Assembly (NCBI GenBank): GCA_945898215.1
Contig: CAMDHY010000029.1
Span: 1 to 40,491 of the forward strand
Direction of reading: 5' to 3'
Length of the DNA stretch: 40,491 bases
Origin: Pseudoxanthobacter soli DSM 19599
GTDB lineage: Bacteria; Pseudomonadota; Alphaproteobacteria; Rhizobiales; Segnochrobactraceae
Made by a program: the position numbers and the translations under genes. Shown piece after piece: positions 15,418 through 24,169 of the stretch. Under the pieces are notes generated by a model. It made no database searches. It was not told where the DNA came from and worked only from the letters and a program-made list of their open reading frames with translations. Positions within the stretch are counted from its first letter, which is position 1; the number at the start of each line of letters is the position of its first letter.

Positions 15418-16584
15418 GTGGCGGGGGTCGTCGAGGCATCCGTGACCGAGGGGACGCCGGGCGACGCTTCAGAGCGCCGTCCGATCCCGCAGCCGCCGGG
15501 GCCGCCGGTGTGGTCGCCGGCCGACCAGGCGTGGCTCGTCACCCGCCACGCCGACGTGGCCGCGCTGCTGCGCGATCCCGCATTCGACGCGGCGAACCCG
15601 GCGGATGGCATCCGGCGGCTGACGGCACGCACCGACCCCGAGGCACGCCACCTCGCCGGGCTTCTCGACGGGATGGCGATCTTCCAGAACGGGGCGACGC
15701 ACGCGGCCGTGCGGCCGATCCTGAAGGACTACGTGGCGGGCGTCGCCTCGCAGTGGCCGGCGGTGGCGATCGAGGCGCTGGTCGCGGAGACGCTGGCGCC
15801 GCTCGCGGCGGGCACGACCGTCGACGCGGTCGCGGCAATCGCCGACGCGGTGCCGAACACGATGGCCGCGCGCGGGCTCGGGCTGCCGGTGGCGGACGTG
15901 GCGCGGCTGCGCGCGATGGGCCAGGAGATCGCGACGATCTGGCGGCCGCTGCCGCCGCTGCGCGAGGCGCGGCGGCTCGAGCCGGTGGCGGCGGCAGTGC
16001 GGGCACTGCTGGCGGAGGCGCCGCGCACCGACGGGCGGCTGCCGCTGGCGGGGACGGACGCGGTGCCGCTCGCCGACATGGAGTTCTTCATCATCACCGC
16101 GGTCGTGGAGACGACCGCCTCGGCCCTCGGTAACGCCATCGACCTCCTGGCGCGGCGGCCGCACCTGCAGGACCGCCTCAGGGCGGAGCCGGGGCTGATG
16201 GCGGGGTTCGTCGAGGAGGCGCTGCGCCTCGCCGGTCCGGCGGCGCGGCTCAATCCGCGCATTGCGACGGCGCGGCGCGAGATCGGCGGTCAGGTGTTCG
16301 AGACGGGTACAGCGGTCGTGGCGGTGCTGGAGAGCGCCCACCGCGACCCCCTCGCCTTCCCCGACCCCGAAACGCTCCAGCTCGACCGGCGCGGGCCGCC
16401 GCTGCTGGCCTTCGGCGGTGGCGTGCACGCTTGCCTCGGGGCACGGCTGGCGCGGGCGGAGATGGCGATCACGCTGCAGCGGCTGGTCGAGCGCTTCCGG
16501 CTGGCACCCAGGGCGGAACCGGCACGGCGGCGGGCTTCGCGCGACATGCTGGCGTTCGAGCGGCTGCCGATCGCCCTCAGCTGA
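15418..16584 (+). CDS. cytochrome P450
   Basis: A soluble bacterial-type P450 of about 388 residues. The heme-binding loop is LAFGGGVHACLGARLARAE, with Cys339 (from GTG 15418) as thiolate ligand. The K-helix E-x-x-R is in VEEALRL. The I-helix reads ITAVVETTASAL, so the family's usual A-G-x-x-T is altered: the glycine is replaced while the Glu-Thr-Thr remains. GTG 15385, 15418 and 15442 are competing starts; 15418 lies 1 nt after the upstream stop, consistent with coupling. No ferredoxin or reductase gene is seen in the window, so redox partners must be supplied from elsewhere. Next to FAAL and ACP genes it probably hydroxylates an ACP-bound fatty acyl chain (inference). The last 8 nt overlap the convergent methyltransferase gene. 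Confidence 0.92.
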   Translation: MAGVVEASVTEGTPGDASERRPIPQPPGPPVWSPADQAWLVTRHADVAALLRDPAFDAANPADGIRRLTARTDPEARHLAGLLDGMAIFQNGATHAAVRPILKDYVAGVASQWPAVAIEALVAETLAPLAAGTTVDAVAAIADAVPNTMAARGLGLPVADVARLRAMGQEIATIWRPLPPLREARRLEPVAAAVRALLAEAPRTDGRLPLAGTDAVPLADMEFFIITAVVETTASALGNAIDLLARRPHLQDRLRAEPGLMAGFVEEALRLAGPAARLNPRIATARREIGGQVFETGTAVVAVLESAHRDPLAFPDPETLQLDRRGPPLLAFGGGVHACLGARLARAEMAITLQRLVERFRLAPRAEPARRRASRDMLAFERLPIALS

Positions 16585-17314
16585 GGCGCGTCGCGCGGCG
16601 GGCGACCAGCAGCAGGTCGCGGTAGTGCGGGTCGACGGCGAGGCCAGGGCGGTAGCCGACGCCGTCGAGGCCGGCTGCGGCCATGAGGTCGAGGACGTCG
16701 GCGCCGATCACCCGGCGCTCGGGCTTGCGGGTGCCGCCGGCGGGCCGGCGCTTCGGCTCGGCGGCGGGATCGGCTTCGACGGTCGCCTCCGGAAACTGCC
16801 AGGCGAAACTCTCCTGGAAGATGGCGTGGCCACCGTAGGCGAGCACGCGCGCCACCTCGGCGAACAGCGCCGGCACGTCCGGCACCCAGAACAGCACGTC
16901 GCGCAGGAGCACGAGATCGAGGCTGGCGTCGCCGGCCGGCAGGGCGGCGAGGTCGACGGGGATCACATTGGTCGCGGCATCCGTGCCGTCCCCGGCCGCC
17001 GGGCCGCCGTCGCCGAACGGGTCGCCGCGGACGAGGCGGTCGGGCGTGGTGAGCGCGAGGGCCGAGTCGAGCGTCAGGTCGAGGACGCGCGGCGGCGGGA
17101 CGGCCGGGTCCTCGGCGAGTTCGAGGAGAGTGGCCGGAATGCCGTGGGCGTGGGCGTGCAGGACGGCGGCGGCGAGCTCCATCGTCCGCCGGCCGGCACC
17201 GCAGCCGCAGATCGCGCCGGGGGCGGCGAACTCAACGGCCGGGAACGGCTGGCCGCAGACCGTGCAGGCGTAGTCGAACGGCACGGGCGCGGCGGTTGTC
17301 GCGGGCGCCGTCAT
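16577..17314 (-). CDS. class I methyltransferase with short cysteine-rich N-terminus
   Basis: A 245-residue protein. The N-terminus carries a cysteine cluster (CTVCGQPFP and CGCGAG within about residues 17-41) that could bind zinc. The methyltransferase core lies at about 75-200: RVLDLTLDSALAL near the SAM loop, NVIPVDLAALPAGDASLDLV, LLRDVLFWVPDVPALFAEVA and RVLAYGGHAIFQESF. The glycine-rich SAM loop is weak (DLTLDSA in place of D-x-G-x-G), so SAM binding may be altered or lost. The ATG at 17314 overlaps the upstream gene's stop by 4 nt, so the two form a minus-strand pair, facing the P450 operon. The substrate is unknown. Confidence 0.72.
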   Translation of the reverse strand: MTAPATTAAPVPFDYACTVCGQPFPAVEFAAPGAICGCGAGRRTMELAAAVLHAHAHGIPATLLELAEDPAVPPPRVLDLTLDSALALTTPDRLVRGDPFGDGGPAAGDGTDAATNVIPVDLAALPAGDASLDLVLLRDVLFWVPDVPALFAEVARVLAYGGHAIFQESFAWQFPEATVEADPAAEPKRRPAGGTRKPERRVIGADVLDLMAAAGLDGVGYRPGLAVDPHYRDLLLVARRATRLS

Positions 17315-18108
17315 GGCCGCACCGCGATGACGGCGGCGCTGTGGACGAGGCGTTTCACGAACGGGTGCGAGCGATGGAAGGTGGCGCGGAGGCCGTGGCG
17401 GGCGTGCAGGTCGACGAGGTCGCGGCCGAAGTCGGTGAAGACGAGGGAGGGCGTGTCGGTGCCGGAGCGATGGTAGCGCGGCTCCATCAGATGCTCGATC
17501 TCGCCGGCGACGAGGCGGGCGCGCGCCTGCGAGTGCTCGCGCAGCGGAAACGTCAGCGGGATCGAGAAGACGTGGGCGCCGCCGGGCTTCAGCACGCGCG
17601 CCACCTCCGCCACAACTGCCTCGACGTCGGCGACGTGTTCCATGACGTCGGAGGTGATGACGAGGTCGAAGCTCGCGTCGGCGAAGGTCATCGCCTCGAG
17701 GTTCTGGCAGACGACACCGTCGCGGCTGTCGCCGGCGGCGACGTCGTCGAAGAGGTAGGACTGCACGTAGCCTGGGTGGCCCTTCAGGTAGCGGGTGAAC
17801 GGGCCACGGATCGCCGCCTCGAGGATCGTGAGGTTTTGGCACTCCGGGAAACGCACGAAGCGGGTGAAGAAGGAAAAGCGGCCGCGGCCGAACCAGGTGA
17901 GGATGGCGCCGGCCTGCTCGCGGTAGCGAAGCGTCGCCCGGCAGGTTGGGCACGGAAACGATTCGCGGGCGCCGAGCGAAGTGCCTACGAACTCGCCCTT
18001 CGCCCCGCACATCTCGCACTGGCCGGCATAGGCGCGCAGGCGCAGGGCGGCGGCCTCGTCCACCGGCTCGGCGGGATCGTCGGCGACGGGGGCCGTCAGG
18101 TCGTTCAT
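17311..18108 (-). CDS. class I methyltransferase with N-terminal zinc-ribbon-like motif
   Basis: A 265-residue protein. Near the N-terminus the spacing CEMCG ... CPTCRATLRYRE (about residues 31-60) is a four-cysteine zinc-ribbon-like pattern. The methyltransferase part follows: NLTILEAAIRGPFTRYL, FDLVITSDVMEHVADVEAVV, RVLKPGGAHVFSIPLTFPLR and, late, DLHARHGLRATFHRS. This fits the SAM methyltransferases found in sugar and polysaccharide clusters. ATG 18108 has GGGAGA 4 nt upstream, a good binding site; longer readings upstream lack the signature of coding sequence. It is the first gene of a two-gene minus-strand unit and is divergent from the methyltransferase at 18292, about 180 bp away. Methyl acceptor not known. 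Confidence 0.82.
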   Translation of the reverse strand: MNDLTAPVADDPAEPVDEAAALRLRAYAGQCEMCGAKGEFVGTSLGARESFPCPTCRATLRYREQAGAILTWFGRGRFSFFTRFVRFPECQNLTILEAAIRGPFTRYLKGHPGYVQSYLFDDVAAGDSRDGVVCQNLEAMTFADASFDLVITSDVMEHVADVEAVVAEVARVLKPGGAHVFSIPLTFPLREHSQARARLVAGEIEHLMEPRYHRSGTDTPSLVFTDFGRDLVDLHARHGLRATFHRSHPFVKRLVHSAAVIAVRP

Positions 18109-18291
18109 GCTGTCTCCCGCGCCCAGCCGGCCGGCGCGGCGCGAGCTTACGGCGGTCGGCGCCGACACCGCAACGCCGCCGGCCGTGTAGCGGGCCGCCG
18201 CGTCCCGTTGCATTCCGCCCGGCGCCGGCCCATCGTTCAGCCCCGGCCGGGGGACCGACCCTCCCCCGGCGCCACCTTCGGCCGGACACCC

Positions 18292-18930
18292 GTGACCGCA
18301 TCGCCCCGACAGCCGCTGACGGTCGCCTCGCTGCCGAAATTCCGCACGGCCGCCTTCCGCCACATCCTCAAGCACGAGTTGCCGCTACCCGGCAGAGCGG
18401 TGGATCTCGGTGCCGGGCACCTGTGGTTCTCGATCATGGCGCACCGCTACGGCCTCGACGTCACCGCCGTCGACGCCCGCAGCGAGCGCCTGCCGCCGGC
18501 GGAAGAGTGGCAGGGGATCACCTTCGTCGAATCGGACATCCGAGACTTCCCGCTCGACGGCTACGACTACGTTTTCGTGCTCGGCCTGCTGTACCACCTG
18601 ACCTTCGAGGACCAAGTGACGCTGTTCCGGCGGGCGCTGACGGCCCGCGTGTTCGTCCTCGACACGCAGGTCCACGTGCCGGAGCTCATCCGCGAGGAGC
18701 CGGAGGCGTGGGAGACCGACATCCGCACCTATGGCGACGGCTATTTCGGCGTCGATTATCCCGAGCGCGACACGGCGCAAGCGTCCTGGGGCAACCCGAT
18801 CTCGGTCTGGCTGACGGAGCCGTCGCTGATCCGGCTCGCCCGCGACTGCGGCTACCGGACGGTCGAGCCGGTCGGGCCGGTCTATCCGACGATGTGGGGC
18901 GGGCGGCGCTTCTACGTGCTGCGGCCGTGA
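18292..18930 (+). CDS. class I SAM-dependent methyltransferase
   Basis: A 212-residue enzyme with a clear SAM-binding motif AVDLGAGHLWFSIMAHRYG (about residues 34-52), a second-strand acid in VTAVDARSERLP, and the motif IV region YDYVFVLGLLYHLTFEDQ. The C-terminal half contains WETDIRTYGDGYFGVDYPER and NPISVWLTEPSLIRLARDCG, resembling small-molecule or glycan methyltransferases. GTG 18292 is the first start that gives a compact family-length protein; its binding site is weak. It is divergent from the minus-strand methyltransferase pair. Together with the gene at 5787 there are four methyltransferases around the glycan/acyl operon, which suggests an extensively methylated product. Confidence 0.8.
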   Translation: MTASPRQPLTVASLPKFRTAAFRHILKHELPLPGRAVDLGAGHLWFSIMAHRYGLDVTAVDARSERLPPAEEWQGITFVESDIRDFPLDGYDYVFVLGLLYHLTFEDQVTLFRRALTARVFVLDTQVHVPELIREEPEAWETDIRTYGDGYFGVDYPERDTAQASWGNPISVWLTEPSLIRLARDCGYRTVEPVGPVYPTMWGGRRFYVLRP

Positions 18931-19612
18931 CGGCGAGCCTGCGCGACCCCGATGTTCCGCGTGAGGCCGCCCGATGCCCCGCCGGCAAGGCTGGTGACGA
19001 CGTGCAGGCCATCCGGGCCGATCCGACGACGCGCCGCCGCACCGGCCACAGCGCCGGGCCGCAGCGGACCCGATTCCGCAGGCCGCCCGGCCTGCGGCGC
19101 GCCACGGCGCGAGCGTGATCGCCGCTGGGGAACCCTGACGACGGTTGCACCGGTCTCGTTCGCCGGACCGTGCCGGGCCGCGCGGCTGGCGAGCCCTGCG
19201 AGCCCTAAGATCTACAACGGGCAGAACAATACTAGTTCGCCCGTGCCGCCCAGCGACGCGATGCCGAGGACGGCGAGGCCGATGGTCACGTCACCGAGTT
19301 CGGACCACGCTCCGATACGCCGCATCCACCACCTTCCGTGTCCCCCGGCGGCGCGTCACACGCACGCTGCCACACGAATCCGCAACACCCGCCCGAAGCG
19401 ATTCCCCGCAACACTTTGGCGGCGAGTGTAGCCGCGGACGTGTGACGGTAAGCCGACCATAACCGCTGTCGCGTCAGCTTCGACAGCCTGTCTCGGGTTC
19501 CGCGATCCGGGACAACGGCGCTGAGGCGGATGGTTCGCGGCGGCATGCCTCCTGTAGGCTGCCGGAAGCGGGGGCCGAGTCGATGCCCCGCCGCACGACC
19601 GCAGGACCGCCA
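18931..19612. other. 680-bp intergenic stretch, one weak small ORF
   Basis: No long gene is supported. Plus-strand frames here are Arg/Pro/Ser/Thr-rich chance frames. The one item worth listing is a 37-codon minus-strand ORF at 19212-19325, given separately. The part around 19205-19235 is locally less GC-rich than its surroundings. The promoter of the PaaK-like gene must lie here but I could not place it with confidence. Confidence 0.5.
19212..19325 (-). CDS. possible 37-residue small hydrophobic protein
   Basis: A short frame starting MRRIGAWSELGDVTIG and ending with a hydrophobic run to LVLFCPL. It has two arginines at the N-terminus and then about 20 mostly hydrophobic residues, as in a small single-pass membrane peptide. 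The ATG at 19325 follows AAGGTGG at about 3-nt spacing, a plausible ribosome binding site. No family is recognised and the frame is short enough to be chance. Included because it lies in an otherwise empty stretch. Confidence 0.22.
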   Translation of the reverse strand: MRRIGAWSELGDVTIGLAVLGIASLGGTGELVLFCPL

Positions 19613-20920
19613 ATGGCCGACGCGATGCTACATCCGGAGTTCGAGACGCTGGGCGCCGAGGCGGTGCGGGCGGAACAGGCGCGGTTGTGGCCGGCGCAGT
19701 GGCGGCATGTGCGGAATTCGGCCTTCTATCACGACAAGCTCGGCGCCGGGACGCCGGAAGACCTGCCGCTCGATGCCATCGCGGAGCTGCCGTTCACCGG
19801 GAAGGACGAGCTCCGCCGTTCCCAGGAGCGCACCTACCCCTTCGGCGACTATCTGGCGGCCGGCGAGGACCGCGTCGTGCGGCTGCACCGGACCTCCGGC
19901 ACGACCGGGCGCTCGCTGCAGCTCGCCTATTCGCGCGCGGACGCGGCGCTGACGGCGCAGATCGGCGGCCGCGCCCTGTTCGCCTCGGGGCTCCGCCCCG
20001 GCGACCGGGTGGTGCACTGCCTCAACTACTGTCTGTGGACGGGCGGCGTCACCGACCACCTGGCGCTGGAGGAGGCCGGCGCCTGCGTCATCCCGTTCGG
20101 CGTCGGCAATACGGCGAAGCTCGTCGAGACCATCCTCGACCTGAATGTGACCGCGATCTCCTGCACGCCCTCCTACCCGGCGCTGCTGGAAAAGATGCTG
20201 CGCGAGGCGGGCTCGGCACCGCGCACGCTCGGGCTCCGGCTCGGCCTGTTCGGCGGCGAGGCGGGGCTCGACAACGCCGCGTTCCGCGACGGCCTGGAGG
20301 CGACGTGGAGCTTTGGCGTGCGCAACGCCAACTATGGCATGTCGGAGGTGATCTCGAACTTCGGCAGCCAGTGCGAGCGCACCACCGATCTGCATTTCCA
20401 TGGCGCGGATGCGATCGTCGCGGAGATCGTCGACGCGGACGGCGGCTCGCTGCCGATCCGCGAGGGGGCGACGGGGGAGCTCGTCTGCACCCACCTCGCC
20501 AAGGAATGCCAGCCGCTGCTGCGCTTTCGCACCCGGGACGTCATCACGGTGACGGGCACCGGCGCCTGCGCCTGCGGGCGGACGTCGTGGCGCTTCCGCG
20601 TCACCGGGCGCACCGACGACATGTTCAACGTGCGCGGCGTCAACGTCTTCCCAACAGCGGTGCAAAAGGCCGTCGCCGGACGGCCTGAGCTTTCGACAGG
20701 GCACTTTCGCATCCGCCTCGAAGGCCCTGGCCCCTATGACCGAATCCTGATTCTCGCCGAGGCGGCCCACGGCCTTCTGCCGGCCGACTGGCCCGGCGCC
20801 GCGCGGGCGCTGGAGGCGGCGGTGCGCGAGGTCACCGGCGCCTCCGCCGCGGTGGAGCTCGTCGCGGCCGACAGCCTGCCGCGCACCGACGGCAAGACCA
20901 GCCTGATCGAGAGGACCTAA
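19613..20920 (+). CDS. PaaK-like aryl/acyl-CoA ligase (AMP-forming)
   Basis: A 435-residue enzyme of the phenylacetate-CoA ligase family, which activates a carboxylic acid through an acyl-AMP. The P-loop is LHRTSGTTGRSLQLAYSRA near residue 89, the helix and adenine-binding parts include NANYGMSEVISNFGSQ near 242, the hinge FRVTGRTDDMFNVRGVNVFP near 332, and the terminal catalytic lysine in PRTDGKTSLIER. Length is usual for PaaK. ATG 19613 has AGGA six bases upstream; ATG 19583 would add ten residues. The enoyl-CoA hydratase-family gene begins 2 nt after its stop, so the two form an operon. The acid activated is not known; no ring-oxidation genes (paaABCDE) are present, so classical phenylacetate breakdown is unlikely from this locus alone. 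Confidence 0.88.
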   Translation: MADAMLHPEFETLGAEAVRAEQARLWPAQWRHVRNSAFYHDKLGAGTPEDLPLDAIAELPFTGKDELRRSQERTYPFGDYLAAGEDRVVRLHRTSGTTGRSLQLAYSRADAALTAQIGGRALFASGLRPGDRVVHCLNYCLWTGGVTDHLALEEAGACVIPFGVGNTAKLVETILDLNVTAISCTPSYPALLEKMLREAGSAPRTLGLRLGLFGGEAGLDNAAFRDGLEATWSFGVRNANYGMSEVISNFGSQCERTTDLHFHGADAIVAEIVDADGGSLPIREGATGELVCTHLAKECQPLLRFRTRDVITVTGTGACACGRTSWRFRVTGRTDDMFNVRGVNVFPTAVQKAVAGRPELSTGHFRIRLEGPGPYDRILILAEAAHGLLPADWPGAARALEAAVREVTGASAAVELVAADSLPRTDGKTSLIERT

Positions 20921-20922
20921 CG

Positions 20923-21702
20923 ATGACCGCCGCCCCGCCCCGCTTCGCCCTTTACGAGCGCCGCGGCGCCGTCGGCCTCGTGACGCTGAACCGGCCCGAG
21001 CGGCTGAACGCCATGAGCGGCGATCTGATGGACGACATGGCGGCGGCCCTGACGGTGGCCTTCGCCGATCCCGATACCGGCGCCGTCGTGCTGACCGGCG
21101 CCGGCCGGGCCTTCTGCGCCGGCGACGACCTCAAGGAATACGACGCCCAGAGCGCCGACGAGGCGTCGATCCGCGCCCACGTCGACCGCATCCAGGCGAT
21201 CACGCGCCTCCTGATGGGCTCCGACAAGCCGGTGGTCGGCGCCATCCACGGCTTCGCCGTGGGCGGCGGCTTCGAGTGGCTGATCAACTGCGACCTGGTG
21301 GTGGCCGCCGACGACCTCGTCGCCTTCTTCCCCGAGATGGACTGGGGCCAGTTCGTCACCGGCGGCGTCACGCACCTGTTGCCACAGGCCATCGGCCACC
21401 AGCGGGCGATGGAGCTTCTGCTCCTCGGCGAGCGCCAGAGCGCGGCGCGGCTGGAGGCGCTCGGCCTCGTCAACCGCGTCGTGCCGAAGGAGGAGATGCT
21501 GGAGACGGCGCTCGAGATCGCCGGCCGCATCGCCGCGAAGTCGCGCTTCTCGACGGCGCGGCTGAAGAAGACGCTGCTCGGCGACCTCGGCGCACCGCTG
21601 TGGCGGGCCGTCGAGTTCGAGCACGCCGCGACGATCGAGGCGTTCGCCCACCCCGACTCGGCGGCGCGGGTGAAGGCGTTCGGCGAGCGCAAGCGGGGCT
21701 GA
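20923..21702 (+). CDS. enoyl-CoA hydratase/isomerase (crotonase) family protein
   Basis: A 259-residue crotonase-fold enzyme acting on CoA thioesters in the cytoplasm. The oxyanion-hole segments are visible: AFCAGDDLKEY (about residues 64-74) and HGFAVGGGFEW (about 109-119). Both acidic positions used by true hydratases appear to be occupied: Glu in GGGFEW and Glu in FFPEMDWGQ. The rest of the family pattern, LVVAADDLVAFFPE and LGLVNRVVPKEEM, is also present. The gene starts 2 nt after the ligase stop. The pair is convergent with the CoA-transferase genes. Substrate unknown; hydration or isomerisation of the acyl-CoA made by the upstream ligase is the obvious reading. Confidence 0.92.
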   Translation: MTAAPPRFALYERRGAVGLVTLNRPERLNAMSGDLMDDMAAALTVAFADPDTGAVVLTGAGRAFCAGDDLKEYDAQSADEASIRAHVDRIQAITRLLMGSDKPVVGAIHGFAVGGGFEWLINCDLVVAADDLVAFFPEMDWGQFVTGGVTHLLPQAIGHQRAMELLLLGERQSAARLEALGLVNRVVPKEEMLETALEIAGRIAAKSRFSTARLKKTLLGDLGAPLWRAVEFEHAATIEAFAHPDSAARVKAFGERKRG

Positions 21703-21730
21703 AGGCCCCGCCCCCCCTTTGTTGCTTCGC

Positions 21731-22384
<654 letters not shown>

Positions 22385-22398
22385 GAGACGTGCTCCCT

Positions 22399-23112
22399 TC
22401 AGGCGGCGCGCTTGCGGACGGTGCGCTGCTCGATGCGCTTCACCGGATCCTTCAGGTGGACGATGCGCTGCACGTAGATGCCGGGCGTGTGGATGTGGTC
22501 GGGGTCGATCTCGCCGGCCTCGACGAGGTGCTCGACCTCGGCGATCGTCACCTTGGCGGCGGTCGCCATCATCGGATTGAAGTTCCGCGCCGTCTTCCGG
22601 TAGACGAGGTTGCCCTCGGTGTCGCCCTTCCAGGCGTGGACGAGCGCCACGTCGGCGAACAGGCCGCGCTCCATGACGTATTTCTCGCCGTCGAACTCGC
22701 GAACGTCCTTGCCTTCGGCCACCAGCGTGCCGACGCCGGTCTTGGTGAAGAAGGCCGGGATGCCGGCGCCGCCGGCGCGGATGCGCTCGGCGAGCGTGCC
22801 CTGGGGCGTGAACTCGAGCTCGAGTTCGCCGGCAAGGAACTGCTGGGCGAACAGCTTGTTCTCGCCGACATAGGACGAGATCATCTTGCGGATCTGCCGC
22901 GTCTCGAGCAGGCGACCGAGGCCGATGCCGTCGACGCCGGCGTTGTTGGAGACGACGGTGAGGCCCTTGACGCCGGAATCGCGCAGCGCGTCGTTCAGCG
23001 CCTCCGGGATGCCGCACAGGCCGAAGCCGCCTGACATGATCATCATATCGTCGCGCAACAGGCCGGCGAGCGCCTCCGTCGCGCTGGCATAGACTTTCCT
23101 CAAGCGGAGCAT
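22399..23112 (-). CDS. scoA: 3-oxoacid CoA-transferase, subunit A
   Basis: The alpha subunit partner of scoB, about 237 residues. Family features are [16 protein letters not shown] near residue 24 (the glycine-rich CoA-binding loop), [34 protein letters not shown] and the C-terminal [10 protein letters not shown]. The ATG at 23112 has AAAGG directly before it, too close to serve as a binding site. The TTG at 23103 has AAAGGA at good spacing and begins [12 protein letters not shown], closer to the family's usual N-terminus, so the real start may be TTG 23103. It is the first gene of the scoAB unit and is divergent from the shikimate-dehydrogenase-like gene about 200 bp away. Confidence 0.93.
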   Translation of the reverse strand: MLRLRKVYASATEALAGLLRDDMMIMSGGFGLCGIPEALNDALRDSGVKGLTVVSNNAGVDGIGLGRLLETRQIRKMISSYVGENKLFAQQFLAGELELEFTPQGTLAERIRAGGAGIPAFFTKTGVGTLVAEGKDVREFDGEKYVMERGLFADVALVHAWKGDTEGNLVYRKTARNFNPMMATAAKVTIAEVEHLVEAGEIDPDHIHTPGIYVQRIVHLKDPVKRIEQRTVRKRAA

Positions 23113-23317
23113 CCTTTCAGGGTCGGCGGGGAAGCGGCGGGCCCGGCGCGGGCCGTCCGGCGATGCACAATGAAGGGTGCAGCGCGGGATGGTGTCAATC
23201 GCAACCGCGCGCCTCGCCGTCAACGGCGCGGCGGCGGCGGCGGGCTCGCCGCGGATGGTGCCGGACGGCCGCGCGGTGCTAGAGAGCCGCTCTCTTCAAT
23301 GCGCAGGACGGGCGGGC

Positions 23318-24154
23318 ATGAGCATCCAGACGGGCGGGCAGACGGGCACGGAGGCCGTGGAGTGGCGCATCACCGGACAGACGAAGGTGTTCCTGCTGCT
23401 CGCCGACCCGGTGGCCCACGTCGTCGGCACGGCCGTCATCAACGCCCACTTCGCCGCTGCCGGCATCGACTTCGCAGCCTCCCCCGCCCACGTCACGACC
23501 GCGGACCTGTCGACGATGCTGGCGGCCGCCCGCGTCATGCGCAACGTCGTCGGCCTCGGCATCACCATCCCGCACAAAATCGCCATCCTGCCACTACTCG
23601 ACGCGGTGACGGACCGGGGCCGCGCCGTGGGGGCGGTGAACTTCGTGCGTCGCGAGGCGGACGGCCGGCTCGTCGGCGACAACATCGACGGCATCGGCTT
23701 CGTCGCCGGGCTGACGCGGCGCGGCATCGAGGTCACGGGCAAGCGGGTGCTGCAGGCGGGTGCCGGCGGCGTCGGGCGGGCGATCGCCTTCGCGCTCGCC
23801 GAGGCAGGCGCGGCGGAGCTCGTGATCGTCAACCGCGACGCGGCCAAGGGCGCGGCACTGGCTGCGGCGGTCGCCGCGGCCTTCCCGGCCTGCCGGGCCC
23901 GCGCCGAGGCGGCGGGTGACGCGAGTGCGGCCGACATCATCGTCAACGCCACGGCGCTCGGCATGAAGGCGGGCGACGCGCTGCCGCTCGATCTAACCGG
24001 CATCCGGCCCGAGGCGGTGGTGGCGGAGGTGGTGATGACGCCGGTGGAGACGCCGATCCTCGCCGAGGCCGCGCGGCACGGCTGCCGGACGGTGCCCGGG
24101 CGGGCGATGCTCGACGAGCAGATGGTGCTGCTGCAGTCCTTTCTCGGGCTCTGA
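23318..24154 (+). CDS. shikimate dehydrogenase-like NAD(P)-dependent oxidoreductase
   Basis: A 278-residue member of the AroE superfamily. The catalytic pair is kept: Lys87 in ITIPHK and Asp124 in DNIDGIGF. The nucleotide loop GAGGVGRAIAFALAEAG is near residues 148-164. The N-terminal site that holds the carboxylate of shikimate by two serines is not conserved: the stretch corresponding to S-x-S reads H-V-V-G (Val35 and Gly37). The substrate is therefore probably not shikimate. Such paralogues (quinate or other polyol and sugar-acid dehydrogenases) are often found in catabolic clusters. The gene is convergent with the GntR regulator (16 nt apart) and lies near the sugar transporter operon, so a role in the same pathway is possible. 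Confidence 0.83.
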   Translation: MSIQTGGQTGTEAVEWRITGQTKVFLLLADPVAHVVGTAVINAHFAAAGIDFAASPAHVTTADLSTMLAAARVMRNVVGLGITIPHKIAILPLLDAVTDRGRAVGAVNFVRREADGRLVGDNIDGIGFVAGLTRRGIEVTGKRVLQAGAGGVGRAIAFALAEAGAAELVIVNRDAAKGAALAAAVAAAFPACRARAEAAGDASAADIIVNATALGMKAGDALPLDLTGIRPEAVVAEVVMTPVETPILAEAARHGCRTVPGRAMLDEQMVLLQSFLGL

Positions 24155-24169
24155 CGGCGGGGCCGTAAC

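Noticed and set aside
16577-18301. A single 574-codon minus-strand frame
   Set aside because: Its first 330 codons are a shadow of the methyltransferase at 17311-18108; only the part from 17314 down looks like protein.
18952-19431. A 159-codon plus-strand frame in the intergenic region
   Set aside because: Composition is Arg/Pro/Ser/Thr-rich with no motif and no binding site, as in chance frames elsewhere in the window.
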